Shown: positions 18,425 through 27,409 of the stretch, piece after piece
Layout of the letters: each line of letters starts with the position of its first letter
How positions within the stretch are numbered: position 1 is the stretch's first letter
Origin: Streptomyces sp. NBC_00425
Lineage (GTDB): Bacteria; Actinomycetota; Actinomycetes; Streptomycetales; Streptomycetaceae
Reading direction: 5' to 3'
Assembly (NCBI RefSeq): GCF_036030735.1
Contig: NZ_CP107928.1
Coordinates: 1,922,001-1,986,000, forward strand
Length of the DNA stretch: 64,000 bases
Notes under the pieces: generated by a model
What the model saw: only the letters and a program-made list of their open reading frames with translations
Database searches by the model: none
Told to the model about the DNA's origin: nothing
Translations under genes and position numbers: made by a program

Positions 18425-19213
18425 TCAGCGCACCGTCGCCGAGGCCGCCTCCGCGACCACGGCGGCGACAGCGGCCGGCTGCTCGACGAGGGCCAGGTGT
18501 CCCGCGTCCGTCACCGCGACCGTGCGGACCCGCGGGCAGGCCTCGAGGCCCCGCCGTTCGCCGTCCGTCAGTCCGATCCCGTCCCGGTCCCCGCGCACCA
18601 CCCAGGCGGGCGCCCCGGACTCGCACAGCCGCGGCACCAGGGACGGATACCGGTCGAGGTACGCGTAGTAGGCCCGCACGATCCGGCGGCAGGCCGCCGG
18701 GTCGCTGCCGCCCATGGCCGCCGCCAGCGCCTCGGCGCGGTGCGGCGGCAGTTCGCGTTTCAGCGCCCGGGGCAGCAGCCGGATCATGGCGGCCCAGGCC
18801 GCGCCGCCCAGCACGGGCACCCGGCCCAGGGCGTTCAGGACGGTCAAGAAGCGGGCCTCGTCACCGCGCGAGAAGGTCGGGGACAGCAGCACCAGCGGAC
18901 CGTGGAACAGCCCGAGCGCGGCCATCTCCAGCGCCACGTTCGCGCCCAGACTGTGACCGACGACGGTGTCGCAGCCGGCGTCGGCGGCGAAGTCCGCCAT
19001 CAGCCGGGCGTAGTGCTCCATGGAGACGTCCGCCGGCGCCTCGGTGGGGCCGAAGCCGGGCTGGGTCACCGCGACCATCCCGAGCCCCGCCACCACGGGC
19101 TCGGCCATCACGTCCGCGTAGAACTCCGTCGTGCACAGCCCGCCCGGAATCATCAGCACCCGGTGCGGGGCGTTCGCCGCGCCCGCCCGGCGGATCTGCC
19201 ACCGTTCACCCAT
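18425..19213 (-). CDS. Alpha/beta hydrolase
   Basis: A 262-residue hydrolase with LMIPGGLCTTEFY near the start, nucleophile elbow GHSLGAN and a histidine in TDAGHLALVEQP close to the C-terminus. The ATG at 19213 is chosen because homology-like sequence begins there and the open frame further upstream has no such signal. It is convergent with the HSL esterase and divergent from the cupin gene. There is no signal peptide. Substrate unknown; the long helical cap between the acid and nucleophile resembles proline-iminopeptidase/haloperoxidase-like members. Confidence 0.82.
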   Translation of the reverse strand: MGERWQIRRAGAANAPHRVLMIPGGLCTTEFYADVMAEPVVAGLGMVAVTQPGFGPTEAPADVSMEHYARLMADFAADAGCDTVVGHSLGANVALEMAALGLFHGPLVLLSPTFSRGDEARFLTVLNALGRVPVLGGAAWAAMIRLLPRALKRELPPHRAEALAAAMGGSDPAACRRIVRAYYAYLDRYPSLVPRLCESGAPAWVVRGDRDGIGLTDGERRGLEACPRVRTVAVTDAGHLALVEQPAAVAAVVAEAASATVR

Positions 19214-19378
19214 ACCCCGAGCCTGACCCCGACTCCGCGAGGCCGCACCCGCAACGCCGGACAGCGGACTCCCACCCGGCAACGCGGCACGGTCCCCGAC
19301 GATCTGCCGCGCCGCCGGGGCGCACGCCACACACGGTGTCCAGCCCGCGAGAACGGCCCGCCTCGTTAGGGTCGCCGC

Positions 19379-19723
19379 ATGACCCACAGCTTCGCTCTCC
19401 ACGTTCCCGACGCCGCCCTCGAACCCGACCCGCTCGACCCCGCCCAGATCGTCTGCGGCTCCCCCGAGGTCAGCGGCACGGTGGTGTGGGAGTCCGACGA
19501 CGGCCGGCAGATCCGGGGGATCTGGCAGATCACCCCGGGCGTGGTCACCGACACCGAGGCGGACGAGCTGTTCGTCGTGATCAGCGGTTCGGCGACCGTC
19601 GAGGTCGAGGGCGGACCGACGCTGACGGTGGGCCCCGGGGACATGGCGGTGCTGCGCGAGGGCGACCGCACGACGTGGACGGTCCACGAGACGTTGCGCA
19701 AGGTCTACGCGATCAACCGGTGA
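19379..19723 (+). CDS. Small single-domain cupin protein
   Basis: A 114-residue protein of the cupin_3/DUF861 type: one beta-barrel with PGVVTDTEADELFVVISG, then GDMAVLREGDRTTWTV. Members are often linked to ureidoglycolate- or sugar-related metabolism but many have no assigned function. A TAGGGT box ends 6 bp before the ATG (19367-19372), the spacing typical of leaderless transcripts in Streptomyces. The last 11 bp overlap the 3' end of the convergent LacI gene. Confidence 0.82.
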   Translation: MTHSFALHVPDAALEPDPLDPAQIVCGSPEVSGTVVWESDDGRQIRGIWQITPGVVTDTEADELFVVISGSATVEVEGGPTLTVGPGDMAVLREGDRTTWTVHETLRKVYAINR

Positions 19724-20756
19724 GCGGGGCCGGCGGCGCCGTCGTCCCCCGGATCTCCAGCAGCGGCGCGGCGAGCTGCACCCGTCCCGGTCCCCCGCCC
19801 CCCTCGAAGCGGTCCAGGAGGCAACGGGCGGCCCGGCGGCCGACCTCGTGGCCGGCGTTGTCGACGGTGGTCAGCCACAGGTGCCGCAGCCGGGAGGTGC
19901 TGGTGTTGTCGTAGCCGACCACCGAGAGGTCCCCGGGAACGGCGAGGCCCAGCTCCTCGGCGGCCGACAGCGCGCCCACACCGGCCATGTCGTTCACGGC
20001 GAACACCGCCGTCGGCCGGTCGGCACGTCCGAGCAGCCGGACGGCGGCACGGTGGCCGCCCTCCTCGGTCATGTCACTGGCCTCGACGGCGGGCCGCTCC
20101 ACACCGTGCTCCCGCATCACCGCCTCGAAGCTGCGCCGCCGCAGCTCGCCGACCGCGCCGTAGCCCGCGATGTGGGCGATGCGGCGGTGGCCGAGCGCCA
20201 GCAGGTGCTCGGTGACCAGGCGCGCGCCCTGTCCGTCGTCGCCCGCGACCACGTCGACCCCCGGCGGGACGGGTTCCCGGGCGCCCGCGACGACGACCGG
20301 GATCCGCTCCGCCACCGCGCCGAGCGCCGCCGGGTCGGGCAGCGTCCCGACGATCACCAGCCCGTCCGCCCCGAGGTCCAGGAACGGGCCTGCCGGGTCC
20401 TGGCCGACGCGGCGGTTGAGACGGGCGTCGGCGAGCAGCATGTGCAGACCGTGCGCGTGCAGCAGGGAGTTGAGACCGTCGAGGAGATCCACGTACCAGG
20501 GGTTGCGCAGGTCGTGCAGGAGGACGCCGACCATGGGGGTCCCGCCGTCCGGACGTGCCGGGGGGCCGGGGAGGGTGCGCTGCTCGCTGAGGCTGCGCGC
20601 GGCCGTGTTCGGCCGGTAGCCCAGTTCGCCGGCGGCCCGCAGGACGGCCTCCCGCTTCTCAGCGCGCACCTGGCCGGTCCCGCGCAGCACGAGGGAGACC
20701 AGGGATTTGGACACGCCCGCGCGGTCGGCGACGTCACGGATGGTCGGTGGTCTCAT
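19713..20756 (-). CDS. LacI-family transcriptional regulator
   Basis: A 347-residue repressor. The N-terminal helix-turn-helix reads IRDVADRAGVSKSLVSLVLRG, with a hinge near residue 50 (YRPNTAARSL), followed by a periplasmic-binding-protein-like ligand domain (VGVLLHDLRNPWY, VVGYDNTSTSRLR). It is divergent from the Gfo/Idh/MocA oxidoreductase gene, and two LacI-type palindromes lie between them, one directly at its own start. That supports autoregulation and control of the oxidoreductase by a sugar or polyol ligand. Confidence 0.92.
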   Translation of the reverse strand: MRPPTIRDVADRAGVSKSLVSLVLRGTGQVRAEKREAVLRAAGELGYRPNTAARSLSEQRTLPGPPARPDGGTPMVGVLLHDLRNPWYVDLLDGLNSLLHAHGLHMLLADARLNRRVGQDPAGPFLDLGADGLVIVGTLPDPAALGAVAERIPVVVAGAREPVPPGVDVVAGDDGQGARLVTEHLLALGHRRIAHIAGYGAVGELRRRSFEAVMREHGVERPAVEASDMTEEGGHRAAVRLLGRADRPTAVFAVNDMAGVGALSAAEELGLAVPGDLSVVGYDNTSTSRLRHLWLTTVDNAGHEVGRRAARCLLDRFEGGGGPGRVQLAAPLLEIRGTTAPPAPLTG

Positions 20757-20757
20757 G

Positions 20758-20775
20758 ACATGGACCGTTCCATGT
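20758..20775. promoter_or_regulatory. LacI-type operator overlapping the lacI-like promoter
   Basis: ACATGGA-CCGT-TCCATGT is a near-perfect palindrome 2 bp upstream of the regulator's ATG. On the minus strand a TTGACA (20792-20787) lies upstream so that the -10 region falls inside the palindrome, as expected for autorepression. Confidence 0.7.
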
Positions 20776-20831
20776 CGTCGCGCGGCTGTCAAAGGGGTCC
20801 GCGTCGCCGCCGGCTCAGGGCTTCGAAAGGC

Positions 20832-20891
20832 TTGACACCCACGGCGGGTCGCCCCCAGGGTGACTTGGACAGGACATGGACCGGTCCAATG
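20832..20891 (+). promoter_or_regulatory. Promoter and second LacI-type operator before the oxidoreductase gene
   Basis: A TTGACA (20832-20837) is followed by a second palindrome, ACATGGACCGGTCCAATG at 20874-20891, whose core TGGACCGGTCCA (20877-20888) is perfectly symmetric and matches the other operator. The site would lie near the transcription start and block initiation. Confidence 0.65.
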
Positions 20892-20921
20892 AGGGCCGGC
20901 AGAAGGCTGAGAGGGGCCGTC

Positions 20922-22079
20922 ATGGTGGACGCGCTCGGTGTCGCCGTCGTCGGGTTCGGCTGGATGGGGCGGGTGCACACCCAGGCGTACGCCCGCGTCC
21001 GGCACCACTACCCGCAGCTCGCCCTGCGTCCGGAGCTGGTGGTCGTCGCCGAGGAGGTCCCCGGCCGGGCGGAGGAGGCCGCCGCGCAGTTCGGCTTCAC
21101 CGCCACCACCCGCAACTGGCGTGAGGTGGCCGCCGACCCGCGCGTCCAGGCCGTCAGCATCACCGCGCCGAACTTCCTGCACCGCGAGATCGGCGTCGCG
21201 ATGGCCGAGGCCGGCAAGCACATCTGGATCGAGAAGCCGGTGGGCCTCACCCGCGAGGACGCCGTGGCCGTGGCGGACGCGGTGGCCCGGGCCGGGGTCC
21301 AGGGCGCCGTCGGCTTCAACTACCGCAACGCGCCCGCCGTGGAGACGGCCCGTGCGCTGATCGCCGCCGGCGAGCTGGGCGCCGTCACCCATGTCCGCAT
21401 CCGTCTCCTCAGCGATTACGCGGCCCACCCCGACGGTGCGCTGACCTGGCGGTACGAACGCGAGCGCGGCGGCAGCGGGGTGCTCGGCGATCTGGCCTCG
21501 CACGGCGTGGACCTGGCCCGCTTCCTGCTCGGCGACATCACGTCGCTGGCGGCCGACACCGCGGTCTTCGTCCCGGAGCGGGCCCGACCGACGGGAGCGA
21601 CGGCGGGCCACAGCCTCGCGGCGGGCGGCGAACTCGGCCCGGTCGAGAACGAGGACTACGTCAACTGCCTGCTGCGCTTCGCCTCCGGCGCGCGGGGCGT
21701 GCTGGAGGCCTGCCGGGTCTCGGTCGGCGCGCAGAACGACTACGGCTTCGAGGTGCACGGCACCGAGGGCGCGGTGTTCTGGGACTTCCGCAGGATGAAC
21801 GAGCTGGGCGTCAGCCGCGGCACGGCGTACCAGGACCAGCCGGTCAGCACGGTGTACGTGGGCCCGGGCGACGGCGAGTTCGGCGCGTTCCAGCCGGGCG
21901 CCGCGAACGCGATGGGCTACGACGACCTCAAGGTCGTGGAGGCCCACCGCTTCCTGCGCTCGGTCGCCGAGGGCGCACCGCACGGGGCGACGCTCGCGGA
22001 CGCGGTGCACAGCGCGACCGTGCTGGAGGCGATGGCGCGCTCCGCGGAGAGCCGTTCCTGGGTCGAGGTGAACCCGTAG
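20922..22079 (+). CDS. Gfo/Idh/MocA-family NAD(P)-dependent sugar/polyol oxidoreductase
   Basis: A 385-residue dehydrogenase. The N-terminal Rossmann fold begins VAVVGFGWMGRVHTQAY; the family's EKPVG motif (cofactor/substrate Lys) follows near residue 108, then the C-terminal beta-sheet domain with GDLASHGVDLARFLLG. The ATG at 20922 has GAGAGGGG 5 bp upstream; an in-frame ATG at 20889 lies inside the operator and is less likely. The gene is the apparent target of the divergent LacI regulator. The family oxidises or epimerises inositols and other sugars; the exact substrate is not evident. Confidence 0.88.
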   Translation: MVDALGVAVVGFGWMGRVHTQAYARVRHHYPQLALRPELVVVAEEVPGRAEEAAAQFGFTATTRNWREVAADPRVQAVSITAPNFLHREIGVAMAEAGKHIWIEKPVGLTREDAVAVADAVARAGVQGAVGFNYRNAPAVETARALIAAGELGAVTHVRIRLLSDYAAHPDGALTWRYERERGGSGVLGDLASHGVDLARFLLGDITSLAADTAVFVPERARPTGATAGHSLAAGGELGPVENEDYVNCLLRFASGARGVLEACRVSVGAQNDYGFEVHGTEGAVFWDFRRMNELGVSRGTAYQDQPVSTVYVGPGDGEFGAFQPGAANAMGYDDLKVVEAHRFLRSVAEGAPHGATLADAVHSATVLEAMARSAESRSWVEVNP

Positions 22080-22229
22080 GGGTGGGGCCAGGACCACCCC
22101 CGGTCCGGCGCCCAGGCCCCGCGACCGGGGCCGCAGGAAGCGGCAGTCTTCAGGGGCCGGCCCGAACGAGCCCCGCAGGAGCCGAGAGGCCGGCGCCGCA
22201 TCCGCCACGCCGAGAACTCGGGGGACCCC

Positions 22230-22898
22230 ATGTCCGAAGCCACCGCCCGGCGCCTGACCGGCCTCGCCGCCGTCGTCGCCGCCGTCGCCCTCATCGTCCA
22301 GGTGCCGCTGTACTTCCTCTACTCGGGCCCGCCGCCGGACGTCAACGTCCTGTCCCGGCTGCTGGTCGGGATCGTCGCGCTGGCGTGTCTCGTCGTCTTC
22401 GTGACCGCGTTGCGGGAACTGGTCCGGCGCGTCTCCCCCGACCACGAGTGGATCGGCTCGATCGCCTTCGCGACCGGACTCGTGTACGCGACGGTCACCC
22501 TGGTCTCGATGGGGCTGGAGGCCGGCGCGGTCATCGCCGTCGACCACCCGATCGACCCGACGATCGACGTCAGCGGCACCTACATCCTCTACGGGTCGAT
22601 CTCCCGCCTCATGCTGGCGCTGTTCCTGACCGCGTTCGGCCAGGCCGTCGTCCGCACCGGGCTGCTGCCGCGCTGGACCGGCCGCTCCGCCCACGTCCTG
22701 GCCGGCGTCAACCTCGTGTTCGTGCCGTCGCTGTTCTTCGGCAACGACCCCGCGTTCTTCTACGCGGCGAACGGCTGGGCCACGACCGCGCTGATGGGCT
22801 TCCTCCTCAGCTACTGGCTGCTGGCGGTGGGGATCTCGACGTACCGCGGCGCGGCCCGCGTCACCCCGGCGCCCGCCGCCCCCGCACTGCGGGCCTGA
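22230..22898 (+). CDS. DUF4386-like integral membrane protein
   Basis: A 222-residue protein with about six hydrophobic segments (near residues 10-30, 42-62, 75-97, 118-138, 150-170 and 185-207) and an RR pair after the first segment. The pattern fits the DUF4386 membrane family, which has no known function. It starts 150 bp after the oxidoreductase gene, so it could be read through from it or be independent. No catalytic or transport motif was recognised. Confidence 0.7.
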   Translation: MSEATARRLTGLAAVVAAVALIVQVPLYFLYSGPPPDVNVLSRLLVGIVALACLVVFVTALRELVRRVSPDHEWIGSIAFATGLVYATVTLVSMGLEAGAVIAVDHPIDPTIDVSGTYILYGSISRLMLALFLTAFGQAVVRTGLLPRWTGRSAHVLAGVNLVFVPSLFFGNDPAFFYAANGWATTALMGFLLSYWLLAVGISTYRGAARVTPAPAAPALRA

Positions 22899-22991
22899 GG
22901 CGCGAGAAGGCCTCCGCGGCACCCGGCCGGGCACCTGGCCGGACCCCCGGGAGGACCGGAGGAAGCGCACGCCCCCGGGCGGCGGCCCGCG

Positions 22992-24026
22992 TCAGCCGGC
23001 CGCCGCCCGGGGCGGCATGTTGTACGGGGTGACGACCTGGATCGCCGACGGCGGCAGAGGGCCGGCCGGCGGCAGCGCGCCGTGCGCCCGCATCACGGTG
23101 TGACAGGCCTCGCGCACATCGTGGCGCAGGTCGTGGTGGAGGACGGCGGACAGCCGGTGCTCGCGCAGCAGCCGGGTGTTGTCCTGGTCGAGGTCGTGGG
23201 CGACGAACACCTCGCACGTCCGTCCGAGGTCGGCGAAGGCGCGCAGGGCGGCGATGTTGCCGCCGCCGATCGAGTAGACCGCGCGGATCCGCGGGTCCCG
23301 TTCCAGTGCGCCGCGCACCAGGTCGTACTGGGTGACGTCCAGGCCCTGCCCGCCGACGATCTCCACGAGCGCCCGCTCCGGGTGCCGGGCCCGCATCACG
23401 CCGCGGAAGCCCATCTCGCGCTCCTCCTCGTTGCGGAAGAACCCGCTGCTCAGGCTGGTGAGGACGTTGCCGGGCCGGTCGCCCAGCCACTGGCCCACGA
23501 GATAGGCGGCGGTCGCACCGGCCGCGCGGTCGTCGATGCCGACGTAGGCGAGCCGGGCGCTGGCGGGCAGGTCCGTGACCAGCGTGACGACCGGGACGCC
23601 GGCGGCCACCAGCCGGCCGACGGCCGCGGTGACCTCGGGGACGTCCGGCGCCTTGAGGATCACCCCCTGCGAGCCCCGCCGCGCTATCCGGTCCAGGGTC
23701 GCCACCAGCTCCCCGGCCGGTCCGGTCTCGCGGAAGTGGAAGCGCGAGCGCAGCACCGCCGGGTGCAGCGACGGCAGCTCGGCCTCCAGCGCGGAGCGCA
23801 CCGCGGTGGTGAACCGTTCCGGCGCCTGCATCACGATGTCGATCATGAAGGTACGGCCGACGAGCCTGACCTGGGTGCGCTGGCGGTCGAGGTCGGCGAT
23901 GGCCCGGCGCACCTCCTGCGCGGTGGACTCCCGCACCCCGCCCCTGCCGTTGAGCACCCGGTCGACGGTCGCCTCGCTCAGACCGGCCTGACGTGCGATC
24001 TCGCGGAGGGGGAAAGGGTGACCCAC
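22992..24026 (-). CDS. LacI-family regulator of a polyol catabolic locus
   Basis: A 344-residue repressor starting at GTG 24026 behind GAGGAGT. The helix-turn-helix is LREIARQAGLSEATVDRVLNG, followed by a ligand-binding domain with FMIDIVMQAPERF and VTLVTDLPASARLAYVGIDD. This style of DNA-binding domain (ATVDRVLNGR) is found in regulators of inositol and similar sugars. It is divergent from the PhyH-SDR-Gfo genes; a perfect 12-bp palindrome sits in the 117-bp gap. A related site occurs at the promoter of the ABC importer 7 kb away, suggesting one regulon. Confidence 0.9.
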   Translation of the reverse strand: MGHPFPLREIARQAGLSEATVDRVLNGRGGVRESTAQEVRRAIADLDRQRTQVRLVGRTFMIDIVMQAPERFTTAVRSALEAELPSLHPAVLRSRFHFRETGPAGELVATLDRIARRGSQGVILKAPDVPEVTAAVGRLVAAGVPVVTLVTDLPASARLAYVGIDDRAAGATAAYLVGQWLGDRPGNVLTSLSSGFFRNEEEREMGFRGVMRARHPERALVEIVGGQGLDVTQYDLVRGALERDPRIRAVYSIGGGNIAALRAFADLGRTCEVFVAHDLDQDNTRLLREHRLSAVLHHDLRHDVREACHTVMRAHGALPPAGPLPPSAIQVVTPYNMPPRAAAG

Positions 24027-24089
24027 GGAAGACTCCTCGGCTTCGGCTTGAGGGGTTTTTGACGGCTGCCTGCTGGTTGTTCGACGGGT

Positions 24090-24101
24090 TTGTCATGACA
24101 A
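24090..24101. promoter_or_regulatory. Operator TTGTCATGACAA
   Basis: A perfect 12-bp palindrome in the regulator/dioxygenase gap. On the plus strand it lies between a TTGTTC (24077-24082) and AAGAAT (24100-24105) 17 bp apart, so bound repressor would cover the promoter of the dioxygenase gene. Confidence 0.7.
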
Positions 24102-24143
24102 GAATGGCAGGGCTGAGCCGCCGTTGTCATCGAAGGGACGCCG

Positions 24144-25313
24144 ATGTCCTTCACCTCCGTGCAGGGTCCTGCCTGGCTGACCGAGCAGGACTGCGACCTG
24201 GACGTGTTCCGCTCGCTCGTCGAGCGCACGACCGACCTCGACGACTTCCCGCACGCCGCGGCCGTCGAGGCGAACGTCCTCGTCTACGACAGCGCCCGTC
24301 TGCGGGCGGCCGGTGACGGCGGCCGTGCGGTGCGCGCCGAGCTGGTGCGGGCGTTCTCCGACGGCCCCGGCGTGGTCGTGCTGCGCGGCGCCTTCCCCGA
24401 CACGGCGGTCGTCGACCGGCTGACGGCCGTCTTCGACGCGCTCGTCGCCGCGCAGCGCGCCTCGGGGGCGACCGCAGGGGACCACTTCGCCAAGCCCGGC
24501 GCCAACGACCGCGTCTGGAACGCCCTGGAGAAGGCCGCCCTGCACGACCCGGAGGCGTTCGCCGACTACTACGCGAGCGACGTCCTGGCCCTGGTCGCCC
24601 GCGCCTGGCTCGGCCCCGGCTACCAGGTGACCTCGCAGGTCAACGTGGTCAACCCGGGCGGCGCGGCCCAGAGCCCGCACCGCGACTACCATCTCGGGTT
24701 CCTCTCCGACCGGGCGGCCGCCGCCTACCCGGCGCACGTCCACCGCCTCTCCCCGGTGCTCACGCTCCAGGGCGCGGTCGCGCACTGCGACATGCCGGTG
24801 GAATCCGGTCCCACGCTGTATCTGCCGTACTCGCAGACCTATGAGCCCGGCTATCTCGCATGGCGGCGGCCGGAGTTCCAGGCCTATTTCGCCGAGCGGC
24901 ACGTGCAGCTGCCGCTGGCCAAGGGCGACGCCGCATTCTTCAACCCGGCCGTCTTCCACGCCGCCGGCGCCAACCGCACGACCGGCGTGCGCCGCACGGC
25001 CAACCTGCTCCAGGTGTCCTCGGCCTTCGGGCGCGCGATGGAGACCGTGGACCGGGAGGCGGTGGTGAACGCGGTCTTCCCCGTGCTGCTGAGCCGCAGG
25101 TCGCAAGGCGCCGGCGAGGAGTGGCTGGAGCGGGTCGTCGCCGCGAGCGCCGAAGGCTACCCCTTCCCCACCAACCTCGACGCCGACCCGCCGGTCGACG
25201 GACTGGCCCCGCCCTCGCAGGCGGACCTCGTACGGCAGGCGCTGCGCGAGGGGTGGACCCCACCGACGCTCCGGGACGCGCTGCGGGCCGGCGCCGCGCG
25301 GCGCATCAGCTGA
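24144..25313 (+). CDS. Phytanoyl-CoA dioxygenase (PhyH) family Fe(II)/2-oxoglutarate oxygenase
   Basis: A 389-residue non-haem iron oxygenase. The iron-binding facial triad can be placed at His179 and Asp181 (SPHRDYH) and His272 (AVFHAAGAN), with the 2-oxoglutarate Arg expected in the following GVRRTANLLQ. It is the first of three co-directional genes (SDR 13 bp downstream, Gfo/Idh/MocA after 103 bp), under the LacI-type operator. Family members hydroxylate small molecules as well as acyl-CoAs. The sugar-dehydrogenase neighbours suggest a polyol or sugar derivative as substrate, but this is inference. Confidence 0.87.
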   Translation: MSFTSVQGPAWLTEQDCDLDVFRSLVERTTDLDDFPHAAAVEANVLVYDSARLRAAGDGGRAVRAELVRAFSDGPGVVVLRGAFPDTAVVDRLTAVFDALVAAQRASGATAGDHFAKPGANDRVWNALEKAALHDPEAFADYYASDVLALVARAWLGPGYQVTSQVNVVNPGGAAQSPHRDYHLGFLSDRAAAAYPAHVHRLSPVLTLQGAVAHCDMPVESGPTLYLPYSQTYEPGYLAWRRPEFQAYFAERHVQLPLAKGDAAFFNPAVFHAAGANRTTGVRRTANLLQVSSAFGRAMETVDREAVVNAVFPVLLSRRSQGAGEEWLERVVAASAEGYPFPTNLDADPPVDGLAPPSQADLVRQALREGWTPPTLRDALRAGAARRIS

Positions 25314-25326
25314 AAGGAACCCGTAC

Positions 25327-26103
25327 ATGGGACTTCTCGACGACAAGGTCGTCCTCGTCAACGGCGGCAGCCAGGGCGTGGGCGCGGCCGTCGCGCGGGC
25401 CGCGGTCGGTGAGGGCGCCCTCGTGGCCGTCACCGGACGGCGGCGGGAGCCGGGCGAGGCGCTGGTCGCGGAACTGGCCGCCGCCGGCGGCAAGGCCGTG
25501 TTCGTCCAGGCCGACCTGGCGGACGCCGGACAGGCACGGGCGTCGGTGGCCGAGACGGTGGCGGCCTACGGACGGGTCGACTGCCTGGTGAACTCGGCGG
25601 GGCTGACCTCCCGGGGCACGCTGCTGGACACCTCCCCCGAGCTGTTCGACCAGCACATCGCGATCAATCTGCGGGCGCCGTTCTTCGCCATGCAGGCGGC
25701 GGTCGCGGACATGCTGTCCCGGGCGGCCCCCGGCACGATCGTCAACGTCATCACCTCCTCGGCGCACGGCGGACAGCCCTTCCTCGCGCCGTACGTCGCC
25801 GCCAAGGCCGGGCTCATGGGCCTCACCCGCAACGCCGCGCACGCCCACCGCTTCGACCGGATCCGGATCAACGGCCTCAACATCGGCTGGACGGCCACCG
25901 AAGGCGAGGACGCCACGCAGCGGGCCTTCCACGGCGCCGGCGACGACTGGCGTGAGCAGGCCGCCGCACGGTTGCCCATGGGCAGGCTGGGCCGGCCCGA
26001 CGAGATCGCCGACTTCGTCGTCCTGCTGCTGTCGGACCGGTCGGGCGTGGTCACCGGTTCGGTGATCGACTGGGACCAGAACGTCCTCGGCGGACTCGAC
26101 TAG
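25327..26103 (+). CDS. Short-chain dehydrogenase/reductase
   Basis: A 258-residue classical SDR. The nucleotide-binding motif is NGGSQGVGAA, NSAGL takes the place of NNAG, and the catalytic residues are Ser in ITSSAHGG and the YxxxK pair in YVAAKAG. AAAGGA stands 9 bp before the ATG. It lies 13 bp downstream of the PhyH gene and is clearly in the same transcript. It probably oxidises a hydroxyl on the same substrate as the neighbouring dioxygenase and inositol-dehydrogenase-like enzyme. Confidence 0.9.
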   Translation: MGLLDDKVVLVNGGSQGVGAAVARAAVGEGALVAVTGRRREPGEALVAELAAAGGKAVFVQADLADAGQARASVAETVAAYGRVDCLVNSAGLTSRGTLLDTSPELFDQHIAINLRAPFFAMQAAVADMLSRAAPGTIVNVITSSAHGGQPFLAPYVAAKAGLMGLTRNAAHAHRFDRIRINGLNIGWTATEGEDATQRAFHGAGDDWREQAAARLPMGRLGRPDEIADFVVLLLSDRSGVVTGSVIDWDQNVLGGLD

Positions 26104-26206
26104 ACGTCCACCCCCGCCCCGGCAACCCTCCGCTCCTCCCCGCCCCCGTCCTTCCCTTCACCGTCTCCGTCCCCTCCCCCGAAGACCCTCAAGGAGCTGC
26201 ACCCCC

Positions 26207-27211
26207 ATGCGCATCGGAATCCTCGGCCTCGGCCGCATCGGCGCCTTCCACGCCGAGACCCTCTTCGGACTCGACGCCGTCGAGTCGCTCGTCGTGGCCG
26301 ATCCGTTCGCCGAGGCCGCCAAGACCGCCGCCGAGCGGTTCGGCGCCGAGGTCGCGGACTCCCCCGAGGCCGTACTGGCCGCCGGGGTGGACGGCGTCGT
26401 GATCGCCGCGGCGACCGACGCCCACCCGGGCCTGATCCTCGCCGCCGTCGAGGCGGGCGTCCCCGTCTTCTGCGAGAAGCCCGTCGCCCGGACGATGGCC
26501 GAGGGCGTCGAGGTGCTCAAGGCGGTGCAGGGCAGTCCGGTGCCGATCCAGATCGGCTACAACCGCCGTTTCGACGCGGGCTTCGTGGCCGCGCGGGCCG
26601 CCGTGCAGACCGGTGAGCTGGGCACGCTGCACACGGTCCGCTCGACCACGCTGGACCCGGCGCCGCCGCCCGCCGCGTACGTGGCCGCCTCCGGCGGCAT
26701 CTTCCGGGACTGTTCCGTGCACGACTTCGACATCATCCGCTGGGTCACGGGCCGCGAGGTGAGCGAGGTGTACGCGGTCGGCGGCAACCGGGGCGCCGAC
26801 TACATCAAGGCGGCGGGCGACGCCGACACCACCGGCGCGATCCTCACCCTCGACGACGGCACGATCGCGGTGGTGTCCAACTCCCGCCACAACGCCCGGG
26901 GTTACGACGTGCGGATGGAGATCCACGGCTTCACCGACTCGATCGCCGTGGGTCTGGAGGACAAGCTGCCGCTGCGCTCCGTGGAGCCCGGCGCCACCTT
27001 CCCGGCCGGCACCCCGCACGACTTCTTCATGGACCGCTTCACCGCCGCGTACCGCGCCGAACTCACCGCGTTCACCGAGGTCGTGGCCGGAACCCGCCCG
27101 TCGCCCTGCACGATCGAGGACGCGCTGGAGGCGGGCTGGATCGCCGAGGCCTGCACGCTGTCCCTGCACGAGCACCGGCCGGTGACGATCGCGGAGGTAC
27201 GGGGCGCCTGA
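26207..27211 (+). CDS. Inositol 2-dehydrogenase-like Gfo/Idh/MocA oxidoreductase
   Basis: A 334-residue enzyme: Rossmann fold ILGLGRIGAFHAETL, CEKPVAR with the family Lys near residue 92, and the C-terminal-domain signature FRDCSVHDFDIIRWVTG with the His/Asp that bind substrate in IolG-type inositol dehydrogenases. GYNRRFD just before is also typical of IolG. AAGGAG lies 10 bp upstream of the ATG. It ends the PhyH-SDR-dehydrogenase gene set and is followed by a strong hairpin. Myo- or scyllo-inositol, or a related cyclitol, is the likeliest substrate; other Gfo/Idh/MocA sugars cannot be excluded. Confidence 0.85.
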   Translation: MRIGILGLGRIGAFHAETLFGLDAVESLVVADPFAEAAKTAAERFGAEVADSPEAVLAAGVDGVVIAAATDAHPGLILAAVEAGVPVFCEKPVARTMAEGVEVLKAVQGSPVPIQIGYNRRFDAGFVAARAAVQTGELGTLHTVRSTTLDPAPPPAAYVAASGGIFRDCSVHDFDIIRWVTGREVSEVYAVGGNRGADYIKAAGDADTTGAILTLDDGTIAVVSNSRHNARGYDVRMEIHGFTDSIAVGLEDKLPLRSVEPGATFPAGTPHDFFMDRFTAAYRAELTAFTEVVAGTRPSPCTIEDALEAGWIAEACTLSLHEHRPVTIAEVRGA

Positions 27212-27234
27212 CACCAGGCTGAGCAGCGGGACGA

Positions 27235-27279
27235 GGGCGGCCGGGGCCGGGGCGGAGCACGCCCCGGCCCCGGCCGCCC
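27235..27279. terminator. Strong GC hairpin terminator
   Basis: Two perfectly complementary 20-bp arms (27235-27254 and 27260-27279) with loop GAGCA lie 24 bp after the dehydrogenase stop. There is no T-run, as usual in Streptomyces. It can serve transcripts from both sides. Confidence 0.85.
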
Positions 27280-27409
27280 TCCGCGGGCTCACCGGCCGTG
27301 GCGGATCGCGACCTGGTCCGGGGCGCAGGCGTCACGCGCCGGGTCGCGCGGGGTCGCAGGCCGCTCCTGCACCGGACCCCGCGGGTTCACCCACCGCGGT
27401 GCAACGTCC

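Noticed and set aside
18425..19687. Extended start of the alpha/beta hydrolase
   Set aside because: The extra sequence is antisense to the cupin gene; the fold begins at the ATG at 19213.
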